A stretch of DNA of 64,000 nucleotides from Microbacterium sp. 1.5R (GTDB lineage: Bacteria; Actinomycetota; Actinomycetes; Actinomycetales; Microbacteriaceae), in NCBI RefSeq assembly GCF_001889265.1, contig NZ_CP018151.1, forward strand, positions 1,798,001 to 1,862,000, read 5' to 3'. Each line of letters begins with the position of its first letter. Position 1 is the stretch's first letter. Under the pieces are notes generated by a model, which was not told the DNA's origin, searched no databases, and worked only from the letters and a program-made list of their open reading frames with translations. Positions 21,037 to 31,086 of the stretch are shown here, piece by piece. Made by a program: the position numbers and the translations under genes.

Positions 21037-24000
21037 ACTGCGGCCTTCCGGTCGAGGGCGTACTCCTGCAGGCTCTTCACCTGGAAGCCCTCGTGCGCTG
21101 CGTCCATACCGCTCACGGCGGCGCCGAGCACCGCCATCGTGGTGAACAGCGCCTTGTCGGCCGCGACAGCCGCCGCGCGGATCTCATAGCCGTCTGCACG
21201 CGCCGCGCCCCCGGACGGGGTGTTCACGACGATGTCGATCGAGCCGTCGTTGATGAGGTCGACGATGTTCGTCGCGCCGGACTCCTGGGTCTCGCTGTAC
21301 TTCTCGACCACCGTCACCGCGATGCCGTTGCGCGAGAGGATCTCGGCAGTGCCCTCGGTGGCCACGATCGTGAACCCCAGCTGCTGCAGGCGATGCGCCG
21401 GCAGGATCACGGCGCGCTTGTCGGAGTCCGCGACCGAGATGAACACCGTGCCGGAGGTCGGCATTCCGCCGTACGCGGCCGCCTGGCTCTTGGCGAACGC
21501 GGTCGGGAAGTCGCGGTCGATGCCCATGACCTCGCCGGTCGAGCGCATCTCCGGGCCGAGGATCGAGTCGACGGTCTTGCCGTCGGCCGTACGGAACCGC
21601 TTGAACGGAAGCACGGCCTCCTTGACCGAGACGGGGGCGTCGAGGGGCACTCGCGAGCCGTCCTGCTCGGGCAGCATGCCCTCGGCGCGGAGCTCCGCGA
21701 TCGTCGACCCCACCATCACACGGCTCGCGGCCTTGGCCATCGGGATGCCCAGCGCCTTCGAGACGAAGGGCACGGTGCGGCTCGCGCGCGGGTTCGCCTC
21801 GATCACGTAGAGGACGCCGGCGCTGATCGCGAACTGCACGTTGAGCAGGCCACGGACGCCCACGCCCTTCGCGATCGCGAGTGTCGCCTCGCGCACCCGG
21901 TCGATGTCGGTGCGGCCGAGCGAGACGGGCGGAAGGGTGCAGCTCGAGTCGCCCGAGTGGATGCCGGCCTCTTCGAGGTGCTCCATCACGCCGCCGATGA
22001 ACAGTTCGGTGCCGTCGTAGAGGGCGTCGACATCGAGCTCGATCGCGTCATCGAGGAAGCGATCGACGAGCAGGGGCTTGCCCTCCTCGATGATGACCTC
22101 GCCCGCCGTGCGCACGAAGTACTCGCGCAGCGACTCGGAGCTGTAGACGATCTCCATGCCGCGTCCGCCGAGCACGAAGCTCGGACGCACGAGCACCGGG
22201 TATCCGATCTCCTCGGCGACGGCCACCGCGCCGTCCGCGTCCACAGCGGTGCCGTGGCGCGGGGCGATGAGGCCTGCCGTGTCGAGCAGCTGCGAGAACA
22301 GCTCGCGCTCCTCGGCGATGTCGATGGCCTCCGGGCTGGTGCCGAGCACCTGGTAGCCGGCTGCCTCGATGCCCTTTGCGAGCCCCAGCGGCGTCTGGCC
22401 GCCGAGCTGGCAGACGACTCCGAGGATGGTGCCGCTCGCGGCTTCCGCGTCGAGCACCTCCAGCACGTCCTCCAGCGTGAGCGGCTCGAAGTAGAGCCGG
22501 TCGGACGTGTCGTAGTCGGTGGACACCGTCTCGGGGTTGCAGTTGACCATGATGGTCTCGAAGCCGGCATCCGAGAGGGCGAACGACGCGTGCACGCACG
22601 AGTAGTCGAACTCGACGCCCTGGCCGATGCGGTTCGGACCCGATCCGATGATCACGACCTTGGTGCGATCGGACGGTGTGACCTCGGTCTCGAAGTCGTA
22701 GCTCGAGTAGTGGTACGGCGTGAGAGCCGGGAACTCGCCGGCGCAGGTGTCGACGGTCTTGAACACCGGACGGATGCCGAGTCCGTGGCGCACGCCGCGG
22801 ATCTCCGCTTCCTTCTCGCCGCGGAGCTCCGCGATCTGCGCGTCGGAGAAGCCGTGCTCCTTGGCGTAGCGCAGCGTGGCCGCGTCGAGCTCCGGTGCCG
22901 TGCGCACGATCTCGGCGACCTCGTTGATCAGGACGATCTGGTCGATGAACCAGGGATCGATCGCCGTGGCCTCGAACGCCTGCTCGACCGTCGCGCCCTT
23001 GCGCAGCGCCTGCTGGAGGGTGACGATCCGACCGTCCGTCGGGACCTTCGAGATCTCGAGCAGCTCGTCGACGGAACGGCTCTCCGCGCCCCAGTGGAAG
23101 CTGGAACCGCGCTTCTCGAGCGAGCGCAGCGCCTTCTGCAGCGCGGTCGCGTAGTTGCGGCCGATCGCCATCGCCTCGCCGACCGACTTCATGGTGGTCG
23201 TCAGCGTCGCGTCAGCGGCCGGGAACTTCTCGAACGCGAACCGCGGAACCTTGACGACGACATAGTCGAGCGTGGGTTCGAAGCTCGCGGGGGTGACACC
23301 CGTGATGTCGTTCGGGATCTCATCGAGACGGTAGCCGAGCGCCAGCTTCGCGGCGAGCTTCGCGATCGGGAACCCCGTGGCCTTGGAGGCCAGGGCGCTC
23401 GAGCGCGAGACGCGAGGGTTCATCTCGATGACGATGATGCGCCCGTTGCTCGGGTCGATGGCGAACTGGATGTTGCAGCCGCCGGTGTCGACGCCCACCG
23501 CGCGGATGATGTCGATGCCGATGTCGCGGAGCTTCTGGTATTCGCGGTCCGTGAGCGTCAGAGCGGGAGCCACGGTGATCGAGTCGCCCGTGTGCACGCC
23601 GACGGGGTCTACGTTCTCGATCGAGCAGACGACCACCGTGTTGTCGGCGGTGTCGCGCATGAGCTCGAGCTCGTACTCCTTCCAGCCGAGGATCGACTCC
23701 TCCAGGAGGACCTCCGTGGTCGGAGAGTCGCGCAGACCGGCACCGCCGATGCGACGCAGATCCGCCTCGTCGTAGGCGAAGCCGGACCCGAGACCGCCCA
23801 TCGTGAACGAGGGGCGCACGACGAGCGGGTAGCCCAGCTCGGCCGCTCCCTCGAGCAGGTCGTCCATGGTGTGCGCGATGATGCTGCGGGCGACGTCGGC
23901 GCCGGCATCGAGGACGAGCTGCTTGAAGATCTGGCGGTCCTCGCCCTTGTTGATGGCTTCGAAGCTCGCACCGATCAGCTCGACGTCGTACTTCTCGAGG

Positions 24001-24320
24001 ATGCCGTGGTTGTGCAGCTCGATCGCGGCGTTCAGGGCCGTCTGCCCGCCGAGGGTCGGCAGGATCGCGTCGGGACGCTCCTTCGCGATGATCGTCTCGA
24101 TGACCTGCCAGGTGATCGGCTCGATGTACGTCGCGTCGGCGAAGTCGGGGTCGGTCATGATCGTCGCCGGGTTGGAGTTGACCAGGATGACCCTCACGCC
24201 CTCCTCGCGCAGGACGCGGCAGGCCTGGGTGCCGGAGTAGTCGAACTCGCACGCCTGACCGATGACGATCGGGCCGGAGCCGATGACGAGAACGGAGTTG
24301 ATGTCGTCGCGCTTGGGCAT
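21033..24320 (-). CDS. carB: Carbamoyl-phosphate synthase large subunit CarB
   Basis: CarB makes carbamoyl phosphate from bicarbonate, ammonia (delivered by CarA) and two ATP. The 1095-residue protein has the duplicated layout: two pre-ATP-grasp/ATP-grasp units (starting at [20 protein letters not shown] and again at [20 protein letters not shown]) and a C-terminal MGS-like allosteric domain from about residue 950. It feeds both pyrimidine and arginine synthesis. ATG 24320 overlaps the carA TAA (TAATG). A very long antisense open frame across this gene is a codon-bias shadow. Confidence 0.98.
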   Translation of the reverse strand: MPKRDDINSVLVIGSGPIVIGQACEFDYSGTQACRVLREEGVRVILVNSNPATIMTDPDFADATYIEPITWQVIETIIAKERPDAILPTLGGQTALNAAIELHNHGILEKYDVELIGASFEAINKGEDRQIFKQLVLDAGADVARSIIAHTMDDLLEGAAELGYPLVVRPSFTMGGLGSGFAYDEADLRRIGGAGLRDSPTTEVLLEESILGWKEYELELMRDTADNTVVVCSIENVDPVGVHTGDSITVAPALTLTDREYQKLRDIGIDIIRAVGVDTGGCNIQFAIDPSNGRIIVIEMNPRVSRSSALASKATGFPIAKLAAKLALGYRLDEIPNDITGVTPASFEPTLDYVVVKVPRFAFEKFPAADATLTTTMKSVGEAMAIGRNYATALQKALRSLEKRGSSFHWGAESRSVDELLEISKVPTDGRIVTLQQALRKGATVEQAFEATAIDPWFIDQIVLINEVAEIVRTAPELDAATLRYAKEHGFSDAQIAELRGEKEAEIRGVRHGLGIRPVFKTVDTCAGEFPALTPYHYSSYDFETEVTPSDRTKVVIIGSGPNRIGQGVEFDYSCVHASFALSDAGFETIMVNCNPETVSTDYDTSDRLYFEPLTLEDVLEVLDAEAASGTILGVVCQLGGQTPLGLAKGIEAAGYQVLGTSPEAIDIAEERELFSQLLDTAGLIAPRHGTAVDADGAVAVAEEIGYPVLVRPSFVLGGRGMEIVYSSESLREYFVRTAGEVIIEEGKPLLVDRFLDDAIELDVDALYDGTELFIGGVMEHLEEAGIHSGDSSCTLPPVSLGRTDIDRVREATLAIAKGVGVRGLLNVQFAISAGVLYVIEANPRASRTVPFVSKALGIPMAKAASRVMVGSTIAELRAEGMLPEQDGSRVPLDAPVSVKEAVLPFKRFRTADGKTVDSILGPEMRSTGEVMGIDRDFPTAFAKSQAAAYGGMPTSGTVFISVADSDKRAVILPAHRLQQLGFTIVATEGTAEILSRNGIAVTVVEKYSETQESGATNIVDLINDGSIDIVVNTPSGGAARADGYEIRAAAVAADKALFTTMAVLGAAVSGMDAAHEGFQVKSLQEYALDRKAAV

Positions 24321-25465
24321 TACTTGGTGTCCTTCTTGCTGGCGATGACCATGTCACGGAACCGGTCGAAGAGATAGTTGGCGTCGTGCGGTCCGGCCGC
24401 AGCCTCCGGGTGGTACTGCACCGAGAACGCCGGGATGTCGAGAGCGCGGAGGCCCTCGACCACGTTGTCGTTCAGGCCGATGTGACTGACCTCGACCTTG
24501 CCGTAGCCGTGGGGGCTGTCGAACGAGCCCTCCAGCGGCGCCTCCACGGCGAACCCGTGGTTGTGCGCGGTGATCTCGACGCGTCCGGTGGACTTGTCGA
24601 GTACGGGCTGGTTGATGCCGCGGTGCCCGAACGGCAGCTTGTAGGTGCCGAGACCCAGCGCCCTGCCGAGCAGCTGGTTGCCGAAGCAGATGCCAAAGAA
24701 GGGCAGCCCGTCGTCGAGCACCGAGCGCAGCAGCTCGACGTGGTCGCCGGAGGCTGCGGGGTCGCCAGGGCCGTTCGAGTAGAAGACGGCGACGGGATCG
24801 ATCGCACGGATGTCATCGATCGTGACGTTCTGAGGCAGGACGTGCACCTCGAAGCCACGGGCCGCCAGGTTGTCGATCGTGGCCTGCTTGACGCCGAGGT
24901 CGAGGACGGCGAGATTGCCGACCCGCTCCCCCATCGCCGTCGTGACCGTGGCGACGTCGACCGAGACCTGCGCCGAGAGGTTCTGGCCGGCCATCTGAGG
25001 CGCCTCGCGCACGAGGCGCAGCTGCTCGTCGGCGTCGATCTGCGCGGCCTCGCCCGAGAAGACGCCGCCGCGCATAGACCCGGCAGAGCGGATGTGCCGC
25101 GTGATCGATCGGGTGTCGATGCCGCTGATGCCGACGATGCCGTCCCGCTCGAGGATCTCGTCCAGCGAAGCGGTCGCACGCCAGTTCGAGACGACTCGTG
25201 AGGGGTCGCGCACGATGTAGCCGGCGACCCAGATGCGACGGGACTCAGGGTCCTCGTCGTTCATGCCGGTGTTGCCGATGTGCGGGGCCGTCTGCAGGAC
25301 GATCTGGCCCGCGTACGACGGGTCGGTGAGCGTCTCCTGGTATCCGGACATGCCGGTCGAGAAGACGACCTCGCCGAAGGTGGTGCCCAGCGCGCCGTAT
25401 GCACGGCCGACGTGGCGGGTCCCGTCTTCGAGGACGAGGACGGCGGGTTCGGGGAGGGCTGTCAT
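24320..25465 (-). CDS. carA: Carbamoyl-phosphate synthase small subunit CarA
   Basis: CarA is the glutaminase subunit supplying ammonia to CarB. It is 381 residues. The N-terminal CPSase domain starts [18 protein letters not shown], and the C-terminal class I amidotransferase has nucleophile Cys in [12 protein letters not shown] and the His/Glu pair in [12 protein letters not shown] 25465 was chosen because upstream frame residues are antisense-like, and it overlaps the PH-domain protein stop by 4 bases. Confidence 0.97.
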   Translation of the reverse strand: MTALPEPAVLVLEDGTRHVGRAYGALGTTFGEVVFSTGMSGYQETLTDPSYAGQIVLQTAPHIGNTGMNDEDPESRRIWVAGYIVRDPSRVVSNWRATASLDEILERDGIVGISGIDTRSITRHIRSAGSMRGGVFSGEAAQIDADEQLRLVREAPQMAGQNLSAQVSVDVATVTTAMGERVGNLAVLDLGVKQATIDNLAARGFEVHVLPQNVTIDDIRAIDPVAVFYSNGPGDPAASGDHVELLRSVLDDGLPFFGICFGNQLLGRALGLGTYKLPFGHRGINQPVLDKSTGRVEITAHNHGFAVEAPLEGSFDSPHGYGKVEVSHIGLNDNVVEGLRALDIPAFSVQYHPEAAAGPHDANYLFDRFRDMVIASKKDTK

Positions 25466-25989
25466 GACGTTGCTCCTGTGTCGGGGGCGGCGCTGTCGTC
25501 CGTGGCGGGGACGAGGCGCTGCAGTTCTGAGATGAAGTTCTGGGGATCGCCGTCGGTGACCCGGAGATACGAGTCGACGATCGTGTCGTCGTCCGCATTC
25601 CAGGCGACGCGGACGAGTCCACCCGGTTCGACGACGCGGTCGATCGTCACCGTGGCGCGGTCGACGCTCGCGAGTCGTGCAGAGGCGAGGAAGACGGTCG
25701 GCGCACCGTCGAGGCAGAGTGCGAGTCCGCGATCGGTGACCGCAGCCTCTCCCCTGGCGCGATAGGCGAGCGGCCGGATGGCGAGGCGCTCCAGCGGCTG
25801 ATCGTGCTTCGTCGTCGAGACGTAGAGCACCTCGTGACGGTCGAGGACCTCCGCATGCTCCGGCACGCCCAGGGGAGCCGCCAGACCCGAGTCGCGTCGG
25901 AGTCGTCGGCGCCACGCCGTGAACATGGCGACCAGGACGAGTGCCGCCACGGCGATCGTGATCGCGATGGCGATGTCGCGCGTGCTCAT
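25462..25989 (-). CDS. Membrane-anchored PH-like protein of the pyr operon
   Basis: This 175-residue protein has one N-terminal membrane segment (about residues 5-24), then a basic stop-transfer RRRLRR, then a soluble beta-rich domain that looks like a bacterial PH-like fold, and an acidic/Thr-rich C-terminus. It occupies the position of the Rv1382-type protein in the mycobacterial pyr operon, between pyrC and carA. Function is unknown; conserved placement with 4-base overlaps on both sides implies co-expression with carbamoyl phosphate synthesis. No catalytic motif is visible. Confidence 0.75.
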   Translation of the reverse strand: MSTRDIAIAITIAVAALVLVAMFTAWRRRLRRDSGLAAPLGVPEHAEVLDRHEVLYVSTTKHDQPLERLAIRPLAYRARGEAAVTDRGLALCLDGAPTVFLASARLASVDRATVTIDRVVEPGGLVRVAWNADDDTIVDSYLRVTDGDPQNFISELQRLVPATDDSAAPDTGATS

Positions 25990-27290
25990 GCGTTCAGCTC
26001 CTCGACCACGGATCCGCCGTCGACCGTCAGCAGCCCGCGGTGGATCGTGAACTCGACGCGGCCGGGGAGGTCGCGACCGAGGTACGGCGAGTTCACACTC
26101 CGACCGTGCAGGTCGGATTCGGTGAAGACGCCGGCGGCGGACGGGTCGTAGAGGGTGATCTGCGCAGCGGCACCGGCCTGCAGGGGCAGCCCATGATCGG
26201 ACAGACGTCCGATCCGTGCGGGGGCCGCACTCATCACCCGGGCGACGTCCTCCCAGCCGATCAGGCCGGTCTGCACCATCGACTGGTGCACGACGCGCAG
26301 GGCGCTCTCGAGTCCGACCATGCCGTTGGCTGCGGCCTGCCACTCGCACGACTTGTGCTCGCTCGGGTGCGGGGCGTGATCGGTCGCCACGATGTCGATG
26401 GTGCCGTCGGCGAGGCCCTCGCGCACCGCCATGACGTCTTCCTCACGGCGCAGCGGCGGGTTGACCTTGTAGCGGGCGTCGTAGCCGCGCACCAGTTCAT
26501 CGGTGAGCAGGAGGTGGTGCGGGGTGACCTCGGCCGTGACGTTGATCCCCCGCTTCTTCGCCCAGCGGATGATGTCTACGGAGCCTGCGGTCGACAGGTG
26601 GCACACGTGCAGTCGGGATCCGACATGCTCCGCGAGGAGCACATCGCGAGCGATGATCGACTCCTCCGCGACCGCCGGCCATCCGGCGAGTCCGAGCTCG
26701 GCCGACACGGTGCCCTCGTTCATCTGGGCGCCCTCGGTGAGGCGTGGATCCTGAGCGTGCTGCGCGATGACTCCGTCGAACGACTTCACATACTCGAGTG
26801 CGCGCCGCATGATCAGCGGATCGAAGACGCAGAAGCCGTCGTCGCTGAAGACGCGCACCTGGGCGCGCGAGGTGGCCATCGCACCGAGTTCGGCGAGGCG
26901 CTCGCCCTTCTGACCCACGGTGACGGCGCCGATGGGCTGCACGGTCGCGTACCCGGCGGCCTCGCCCAGGGCGAGCTCCTGCTCGACCACACCGGCCGTG
27001 TCCGCGACCGGCGAGGTGTTCGGCATCGCGAACACCGCCGTGAACCCGCCTGCCGCCGCAGCACGGGTCCCGGTGAGGATCGTCTCGGAGGCTTCGTAGC
27101 CCGGCTCCCGGAGGTGGGTGTGCAGGTCGACGAGTCCGGGAAGGGCCACCAGGCCGTCGGCGTCGATGACTCGCGCACCGGAGCGGCTCAGTCCGGTGCC
27201 GATCTCGGAGATCTGCCCGTTCTCCACGATGATGTCGGCGCGCTCGGCACCGAGAAGCTGTGCTCCGGTGATGACGAGGGTCTCGCTCAC
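25986..27290 (-). CDS. pyrC: Dihydroorotase PyrC
   Basis: PyrC cyclises carbamoyl-aspartate to dihydroorotate. It is a 434-residue class I dihydroorotase of the amidohydrolase superfamily. Metal ligands are His57 and His59 in [12 protein letters not shown], and the conserved ATDHAPH lies near residue 300. Overlaps are 4 bases with pyrB upstream and 4 bases with the PH-like gene downstream. Dihydroorotate dehydrogenase and pyrE are not in this window. Confidence 0.97.
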   Translation of the reverse strand: MSETLVITGAQLLGAERADIIVENGQISEIGTGLSRSGARVIDADGLVALPGLVDLHTHLREPGYEASETILTGTRAAAAGGFTAVFAMPNTSPVADTAGVVEQELALGEAAGYATVQPIGAVTVGQKGERLAELGAMATSRAQVRVFSDDGFCVFDPLIMRRALEYVKSFDGVIAQHAQDPRLTEGAQMNEGTVSAELGLAGWPAVAEESIIARDVLLAEHVGSRLHVCHLSTAGSVDIIRWAKKRGINVTAEVTPHHLLLTDELVRGYDARYKVNPPLRREEDVMAVREGLADGTIDIVATDHAPHPSEHKSCEWQAAANGMVGLESALRVVHQSMVQTGLIGWEDVARVMSAAPARIGRLSDHGLPLQAGAAAQITLYDPSAAGVFTESDLHGRSVNSPYLGRDLPGRVEFTIHRGLLTVDGGSVVEELNA

Positions 27291-28252
27291 TGGTCTCCCC
27301 CTCGTTCGTCGTCTCGTTCTCCTGCAAGGAGCAGGTACAGCACCGCCATGCGGATGGACACCCCGTTCGTCACCTGTTCCAGCACTGTCGAGCGCGGGGA
27401 ATCTGCGGCTTCGGAGGATATCTCCAACCCTCGGTTCATGGGTCCGGGGTGCATCACAATGCTACCGTCCGGAAGGCCGGCCACACGCAGTGCGTCCAGA
27501 CCCCATCGCCTGGAATACTCCCGCTCAGTGGGGAAATATGCAGCGCTCATCCGTTCGAGCTGGATGCGGAGCATCATCACGGCGTCCGGACCGTCCGCCA
27601 GAGCCTGATCGAGGTCGTAGACGACCTTCGCAGGCCAGAGCGAGACGTTCTGCGGCACCAGGGTGGGCGGCGCGACCAGGGTGACCTCGGCGCCGAGCGT
27701 GGCGAGCAGCCAGACGTTCGACCGTGCGACGCGGGAGTGGAGCACGTCGCCGACGATCACGACCCGGATGCCGGCGAGATCACGACCGCGGCTGTCGGCG
27801 CCGAAGCGCCGTTTGCGGATCGTGAACGCGTCGAGGAGAGCCTGGGTCGGATGCTCGTGCGTGCCGTCGCCGGCGTTCACGACTCCGGCGGAGATCCACC
27901 CGCTGGTCGCGAGGGTCTGCGGGGCGCCGGAGGCGGGATGGCGGATGACGACCGCATCCGCTCCCATCGCCTGCAGCGTCTGGGCGGTGTCCTTGAGGCT
28001 CTCGCCCTTCGACACGCTCGAGCCCTTGGCTGCGAAGTTGATCACATCGGCTGAAAGGCGCTTCGCAGCGGCTTCGAAGGAGATGCGGGTGCGGGTCGAG
28101 TCCTCGAAGAACAGATTCACGACCGTCTTGCCGCGAAGGGTCGGAAGCTTCTTGACCTCGCGCGACTGGGTGTCGGACATGTCTTCGGCGACATCGAGGA
28201 TGCGCAGAGCCGACTCTCGGTCGAGGGTGCGGGTATCCAGCAGGTGTCTCAT
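27287..28252 (-). CDS. pyrB: Aspartate carbamoyltransferase catalytic subunit PyrB
   Basis: PyrB joins carbamoyl phosphate to aspartate. It is 321 residues. The carbamoyl phosphate site [13 protein letters not shown] and the [16 protein letters not shown] motif are both present. No pyrI regulatory subunit is nearby, as is normal for actinobacteria. It overlaps pyrR and pyrC by 4 bases each. Confidence 0.98.
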   Translation of the reverse strand: MRHLLDTRTLDRESALRILDVAEDMSDTQSREVKKLPTLRGKTVVNLFFEDSTRTRISFEAAAKRLSADVINFAAKGSSVSKGESLKDTAQTLQAMGADAVVIRHPASGAPQTLATSGWISAGVVNAGDGTHEHPTQALLDAFTIRKRRFGADSRGRDLAGIRVVIVGDVLHSRVARSNVWLLATLGAEVTLVAPPTLVPQNVSLWPAKVVYDLDQALADGPDAVMMLRIQLERMSAAYFPTEREYSRRWGLDALRVAGLPDGSIVMHPGPMNRGLEISSEAADSPRSTVLEQVTNGVSIRMAVLYLLLAGERDDERGGDQ

Positions 28253-28779
28253 GCTTCGATCGTCACCTCTTCGGTGCCGTCGTGCTCGGTCAGCCGGACG
28301 TTGACGCGCTCCTGGCGAGACGACGGGATGTTCTTGCCGACGAAGTCGGGGCGGATCGGGAGTTCCCGGTGGCCGCGATCGACGAGGATCGCGAGGCGGA
28401 CGATCGACGGGCGACCGATCGACTGCAGCGCGTCGAGTGCGGCGCGGATGCTGCGGCCGGAGAACAGCACGTCGTCGACGAGGACGACGGTCCTGCCGTC
28501 GATCCCGCCGGCAGGGATGTCCGTGGGCCGCGGAGAACGCGTCGGCTGCGAGGCGAGGTCGTCACGGAAGAGCGTGACGTCCAAAGCCCCCACCGGAACG
28601 GTGGTCTGCGCGATGGCGCCGATCGCTGCGGACAGGCGGTGGGCGAGAGTGACGCCGCGGGTCGGAATGCCCAGCAGGACGAGGTTCTCAGCCCCTCGAT
28701 TGGATTCGAGGATCTCGTGCGCGATACGGGTGAGAGCCCGCGAGATATCGGCTTCGTGCAGCACGGTTCGTGCAGACAT
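28249..28779 (-). CDS. pyrR: Pyrimidine operon RNA-binding regulator / uracil phosphoribosyltransferase PyrR
   Basis: PyrR binds UMP and a conserved RNA loop to repress pyr genes, and has weak uracil phosphoribosyltransferase activity. It is 176 residues from ATG 28779; the PRPP motif [13 protein letters not shown] lies at 98-110. This start is preferred over a codon 24 bases upstream because GGGAG lies 6 bases before it and the upstream codons fall within the PyrR RNA element. It leads the operon pyrR-pyrB-pyrC-PH-carA-carB-pyrF-gmk-rpoZ and would regulate its own translation. Confidence 0.97.
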   Translation of the reverse strand: MSARTVLHEADISRALTRIAHEILESNRGAENLVLLGIPTRGVTLAHRLSAAIGAIAQTTVPVGALDVTLFRDDLASQPTRSPRPTDIPAGGIDGRTVVLVDDVLFSGRSIRAALDALQSIGRPSIVRLAILVDRGHRELPIRPDFVGKNIPSSRQERVNVRLTEHDGTEEVTIEA

Positions 28780-28788
28780 CGGCCGCTC

Positions 28789-28819
28789 CCTTCTCCGCCT
28801 CACAGGACGGTGTTAAAGG
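28789..28819 (-). promoter_or_regulatory. PyrR-binding RNA loop overlapping the pyrR Shine-Dalgarno
   Basis: In the minus-strand leader the RNA contains GUCCUGUGAGGCG, which fits the known PyrR-binding consensus ARUCCNGNGAGGYU closely. It is flanked by CCG/CGG (upper stem) and CCUU/AAGG (lower stem) pairings. The 3' arm of the lower stem runs into GGGAG, the pyrR ribosome site (28786-28790). UMP-bound PyrR would therefore stabilise the stem and block translation, the mechanism described for Mycobacterium smegmatis. There is no room for a separate terminator, so translational control is favoured. Confidence 0.85.
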
Positions 28820-28834
28820 TTGCTTGATGGCACC

Positions 28835-28840
28835 AGTCTA
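28835..28840 (-). promoter_or_regulatory. Predicted -10 of the pyrR operon promoter
   Basis: TAGACT on the minus strand lies ~55 bases before pyrR. A transcription start near 28828 would give a leader of ~50 bases that just contains the PyrR loop. The -35 region is weak. Confidence 0.5.
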
Positions 28841-28847
28841 GCGTGCG

Positions 28848-29432
28848 TCAGTGCCAGCCCAGGACCTCTCGGACGACCGCCTGCGAGACGGGGGAACCGT
28901 CATCCGGGACTCCGGCGAGCGATTCGTGCGAGAGCATCGCGCCTTCCAGGCCCGCTGCCGCGGTGATCTGCTCGAGGGCGTCGCGCACGCGAGGAGCCGC
29001 GGCTCTCGAGTAGGGCGGCGCACCGCGACGCGAGGTGTGGGGAAAGACGATCAGCTCCGACACGAGGGGTCCGACGGGACGGGAGGCGACGACGACCAGC
29101 GTCGGCGACAGCACACGCTGGAACGCCCGGGGGGCGGGGAACGGGAGTTCGTCGATCACGAGTCCGAGCAGTGCGCGCCTCTTCGACTTCTCCTCGTCCC
29201 CGATCTCCAGCGCGACGGCCGTCCACTCGGATCCGCGGCCTCTCAGCTTCTCGTCGAAGCCATCGTGCCGTTGCTCGAAACCGGCGTCCTCGAGGAATTC
29301 GACGGCCACCCGGATCAGCCGTTCCGGCGTGGAGCGGGTGATCCATCGAGCCCCGCGGAGAGGCCCCGTGAACATCGGCATCGGCGTTCGAGCGTCGCGC
29401 CCCGATCCGTGCGGGTGCGAGGAACGAACCAC
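28848..29432 (-). CDS. Uncharacterised protein coupled to the MBL-Rieske gene
   Basis: I do not recognise this 194-residue protein. It appears soluble and alpha/beta, with a basic N-terminus, a Pro-rich loop (DELPFPAPRAFQ) and hydrophobic strands (TLVVVASRPVGPLVSELIVF); no metal or nucleotide motif is evident. GTG 29432 is chosen as the start because GAGG lies 9 bases upstream; ATGs at 29381 or 29375 lack a ribosome site but remain possible. It begins one base after the MBL-Rieske stop codon, so the two are almost certainly one transcript. It ends just before the pyrR promoter. Confidence 0.6.
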   Translation of the reverse strand: MVRSSHPHGSGRDARTPMPMFTGPLRGARWITRSTPERLIRVAVEFLEDAGFEQRHDGFDEKLRGRGSEWTAVALEIGDEEKSKRRALLGLVIDELPFPAPRAFQRVLSPTLVVVASRPVGPLVSELIVFPHTSRRGAPPYSRAAAPRVRDALEQITAAAGLEGAMLSHESLAGVPDDGSPVSQAVVREVLGWH

Positions 29433-29433
29433 G

Positions 29434-31011
29434 TCAGCTGGCCTCGCGAAGCACTGCGTCGGTGACCTCGTCGATCTTCGTGGAGCGGATCGGGTGGCCG
29501 CTCGTCGACAGGCAGCGGCCTGTGTTGAGGTCCCACTTCCAGTCGTGCATGCTGCAGGTCAGGATGCCGTCGTCGTCGACCTTTCCGGTCTTGGTCAGGT
29601 CGGCGCGCAGGTGGGGGCAGCGACGCTGCACGACCCAGTCGCCGATCTCGGCATCCTCGGTCTGGTCCGTCTGCTCCTGATACCAGTTCTCGACGTACTC
29701 GATGCGATCGACCGAGAGGCACTTGAGGAACGTCGTGAGGAACTCGTTGAACTTTCCGCTGCGCCCCACCTCGAACTGCATCGAGAGGAAGATCGAGTTC
29801 GACCAGTCGATCTCGTGGTCGCGGATGTTCGTCGAGACGAGGTCGGCGGGGATCGTGTACCAGTAGATGCACTCCTCGCCCGCGTACTCGCGAACCTTCG
29901 CGCGGGGGAAGTCCACGACCATGTCGAGGTCGCCGATCCTGAAGCGCACGCATCCCCCGACTCCGAGCCGGATGGTGCGCGACTTCTTCAGCAGCGGCTC
30001 CCACCAGGTCTTCAGCTCCTCGAGCATCTCGGCGGCGGGCATGACCTGGGCGCGCGACGCCTCCTCGTCACGGATCTCCCGCTGTCGGGAGGCGCGCTGC
30101 TCCTCGAGGTAGTCCCACTTCTCGTCGAAGATGTGGGCGAGCTCGGCCTCGGTGTAGAGCGACTGCTCGGTGGACACGGAGCCGCCCTCGACGGTGACCA
30201 CCGTGCCCGGCACGAACAGATGTCCGTCGTACTGGGGCGAGAGCTCCTTCATGTGGGCCAGGAACTGCTTCTGGTCGGTGAAGATCGATTCGCCGTTGCG
30301 GCCGACTCCGTTGAAATCGAAGAGCTCGTCGCGCAGGAACATCGGCGGACCGGCCATCGGGAAGACGTGAGGCGCGTCCACCTTGTCGATGTAGTACATC
30401 GCCCGCTTGTTCTGCGCGTCGCGCTTGAGCTTCGCGAAGTTCTGCTTCGCATCCAGCGGCAGGTCATAGACCATGGGCCACCAGATCGCACCCGAGACCT
30501 GAGTGAAGTACGCGTCGGGCTTGCCGAAGTGCAGCAGCGTGTCGAGATCGAGCGGGTGCGAGTCGTTCTGGTTGAGCACCGAGCCGGTGCCGTCGTCGAC
30601 GCTCAGCGACGAGTCTCCGATGGGTCCGTCGCTCGGAGCGCGCAGCGGAGTGATCATGATCTTCAGCTCGCCGCGCTCGATGATCTCGCCGGCCGGGGCG
30701 TAGGTGATGTTCGTGTAGCCCAGCGCCCTGATGTCCTGCTCGAGGTCATCGATCGGGTACTCGGGCAGCAGCACCTCGATGTCCTTGCGGATGTAGCGCT
30801 CGAGGAGTCGAGGATCGAAGTGGTCGCGGTGCCGGTGCGATATGTACAGGAAGTCCGCTTCGCGTCCGAAACGCTCCCAGTCGAGCCCGCGGTTGTCGGG
30901 GAACGGGAACCACGAGCCGAAGAACGAGGGCCCGAGAACCGGGTCGCAGATGATGTTCCCGCCGACCGTCTCGATGAACATCCCGGCGTGGCCGAGTCCC
31001 GTGATCCGCAT
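29434..31011 (-). CDS. Metallo-beta-lactamase-fold / Rieske 2Fe-2S fusion protein
   Basis: A 525-residue two-domain protein. The N-terminal half is an MBL-fold domain of the UlaG/CMAH-like kind with metal motif HxHxDH at His59, His61, Asp63 and His64 (context SHRHRDHFD). The C-terminal ~90 residues are a Rieske domain with ligands Cys465-x-His467 and Cys486-x2-His489. CMP-sialic acid hydroxylase combines the same two folds, but there the Rieske domain is N-terminal. A redox reaction on an unknown, perhaps sugar or lipid, substrate is plausible but unproven. ATG 31011 has AGGAGG upstream and a TAGAAT -10 about 27 bases before it. No ferredoxin or reductase partner is adjacent. Confidence 0.8.
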   Translation of the reverse strand: MRITGLGHAGMFIETVGGNIICDPVLGPSFFGSWFPFPDNRGLDWERFGREADFLYISHRHRDHFDPRLLERYIRKDIEVLLPEYPIDDLEQDIRALGYTNITYAPAGEIIERGELKIMITPLRAPSDGPIGDSSLSVDDGTGSVLNQNDSHPLDLDTLLHFGKPDAYFTQVSGAIWWPMVYDLPLDAKQNFAKLKRDAQNKRAMYYIDKVDAPHVFPMAGPPMFLRDELFDFNGVGRNGESIFTDQKQFLAHMKELSPQYDGHLFVPGTVVTVEGGSVSTEQSLYTEAELAHIFDEKWDYLEEQRASRQREIRDEEASRAQVMPAAEMLEELKTWWEPLLKKSRTIRLGVGGCVRFRIGDLDMVVDFPRAKVREYAGEECIYWYTIPADLVSTNIRDHEIDWSNSIFLSMQFEVGRSGKFNEFLTTFLKCLSVDRIEYVENWYQEQTDQTEDAEIGDWVVQRRCPHLRADLTKTGKVDDDGILTCSMHDWKWDLNTGRCLSTSGHPIRSTKIDEVTDAVLREAS

Positions 31012-31037
31012 GCATTCCTCCTGAAGTGAATCGTTCG

Positions 31038-31043
31038 ATTCTA
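31038..31043 (-). promoter_or_regulatory. Predicted -10 for the MBL-Rieske operon
   Basis: TAGAAT on the minus strand lies upstream of a strong AGGAGG ribosome site. It implies a short leader of about 20 bases. The -35 is not clear. Confidence 0.45.
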
Positions 31044-31086
31044 CCGACGGGGTCCTGGGCGGACGCGGTGACCCGGCCGGGAGAAA

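Noticed and set aside
21027..24377. A very long antisense open frame opposite carB, and similar ones opposite gltB, mltG and alaS
   Set aside because: High third-position GC makes the opposite strand open over long stretches. These frames lack ribosome sites and recognisable domains, and the sense frames match known proteins over their full length.
31072..31081. Palindrome CCCGGCCGGG after the helicase gene as a terminator or operator
   Set aside because: It has no loop, is only 10 bases long, and is expected by chance in this GC-rich sequence.
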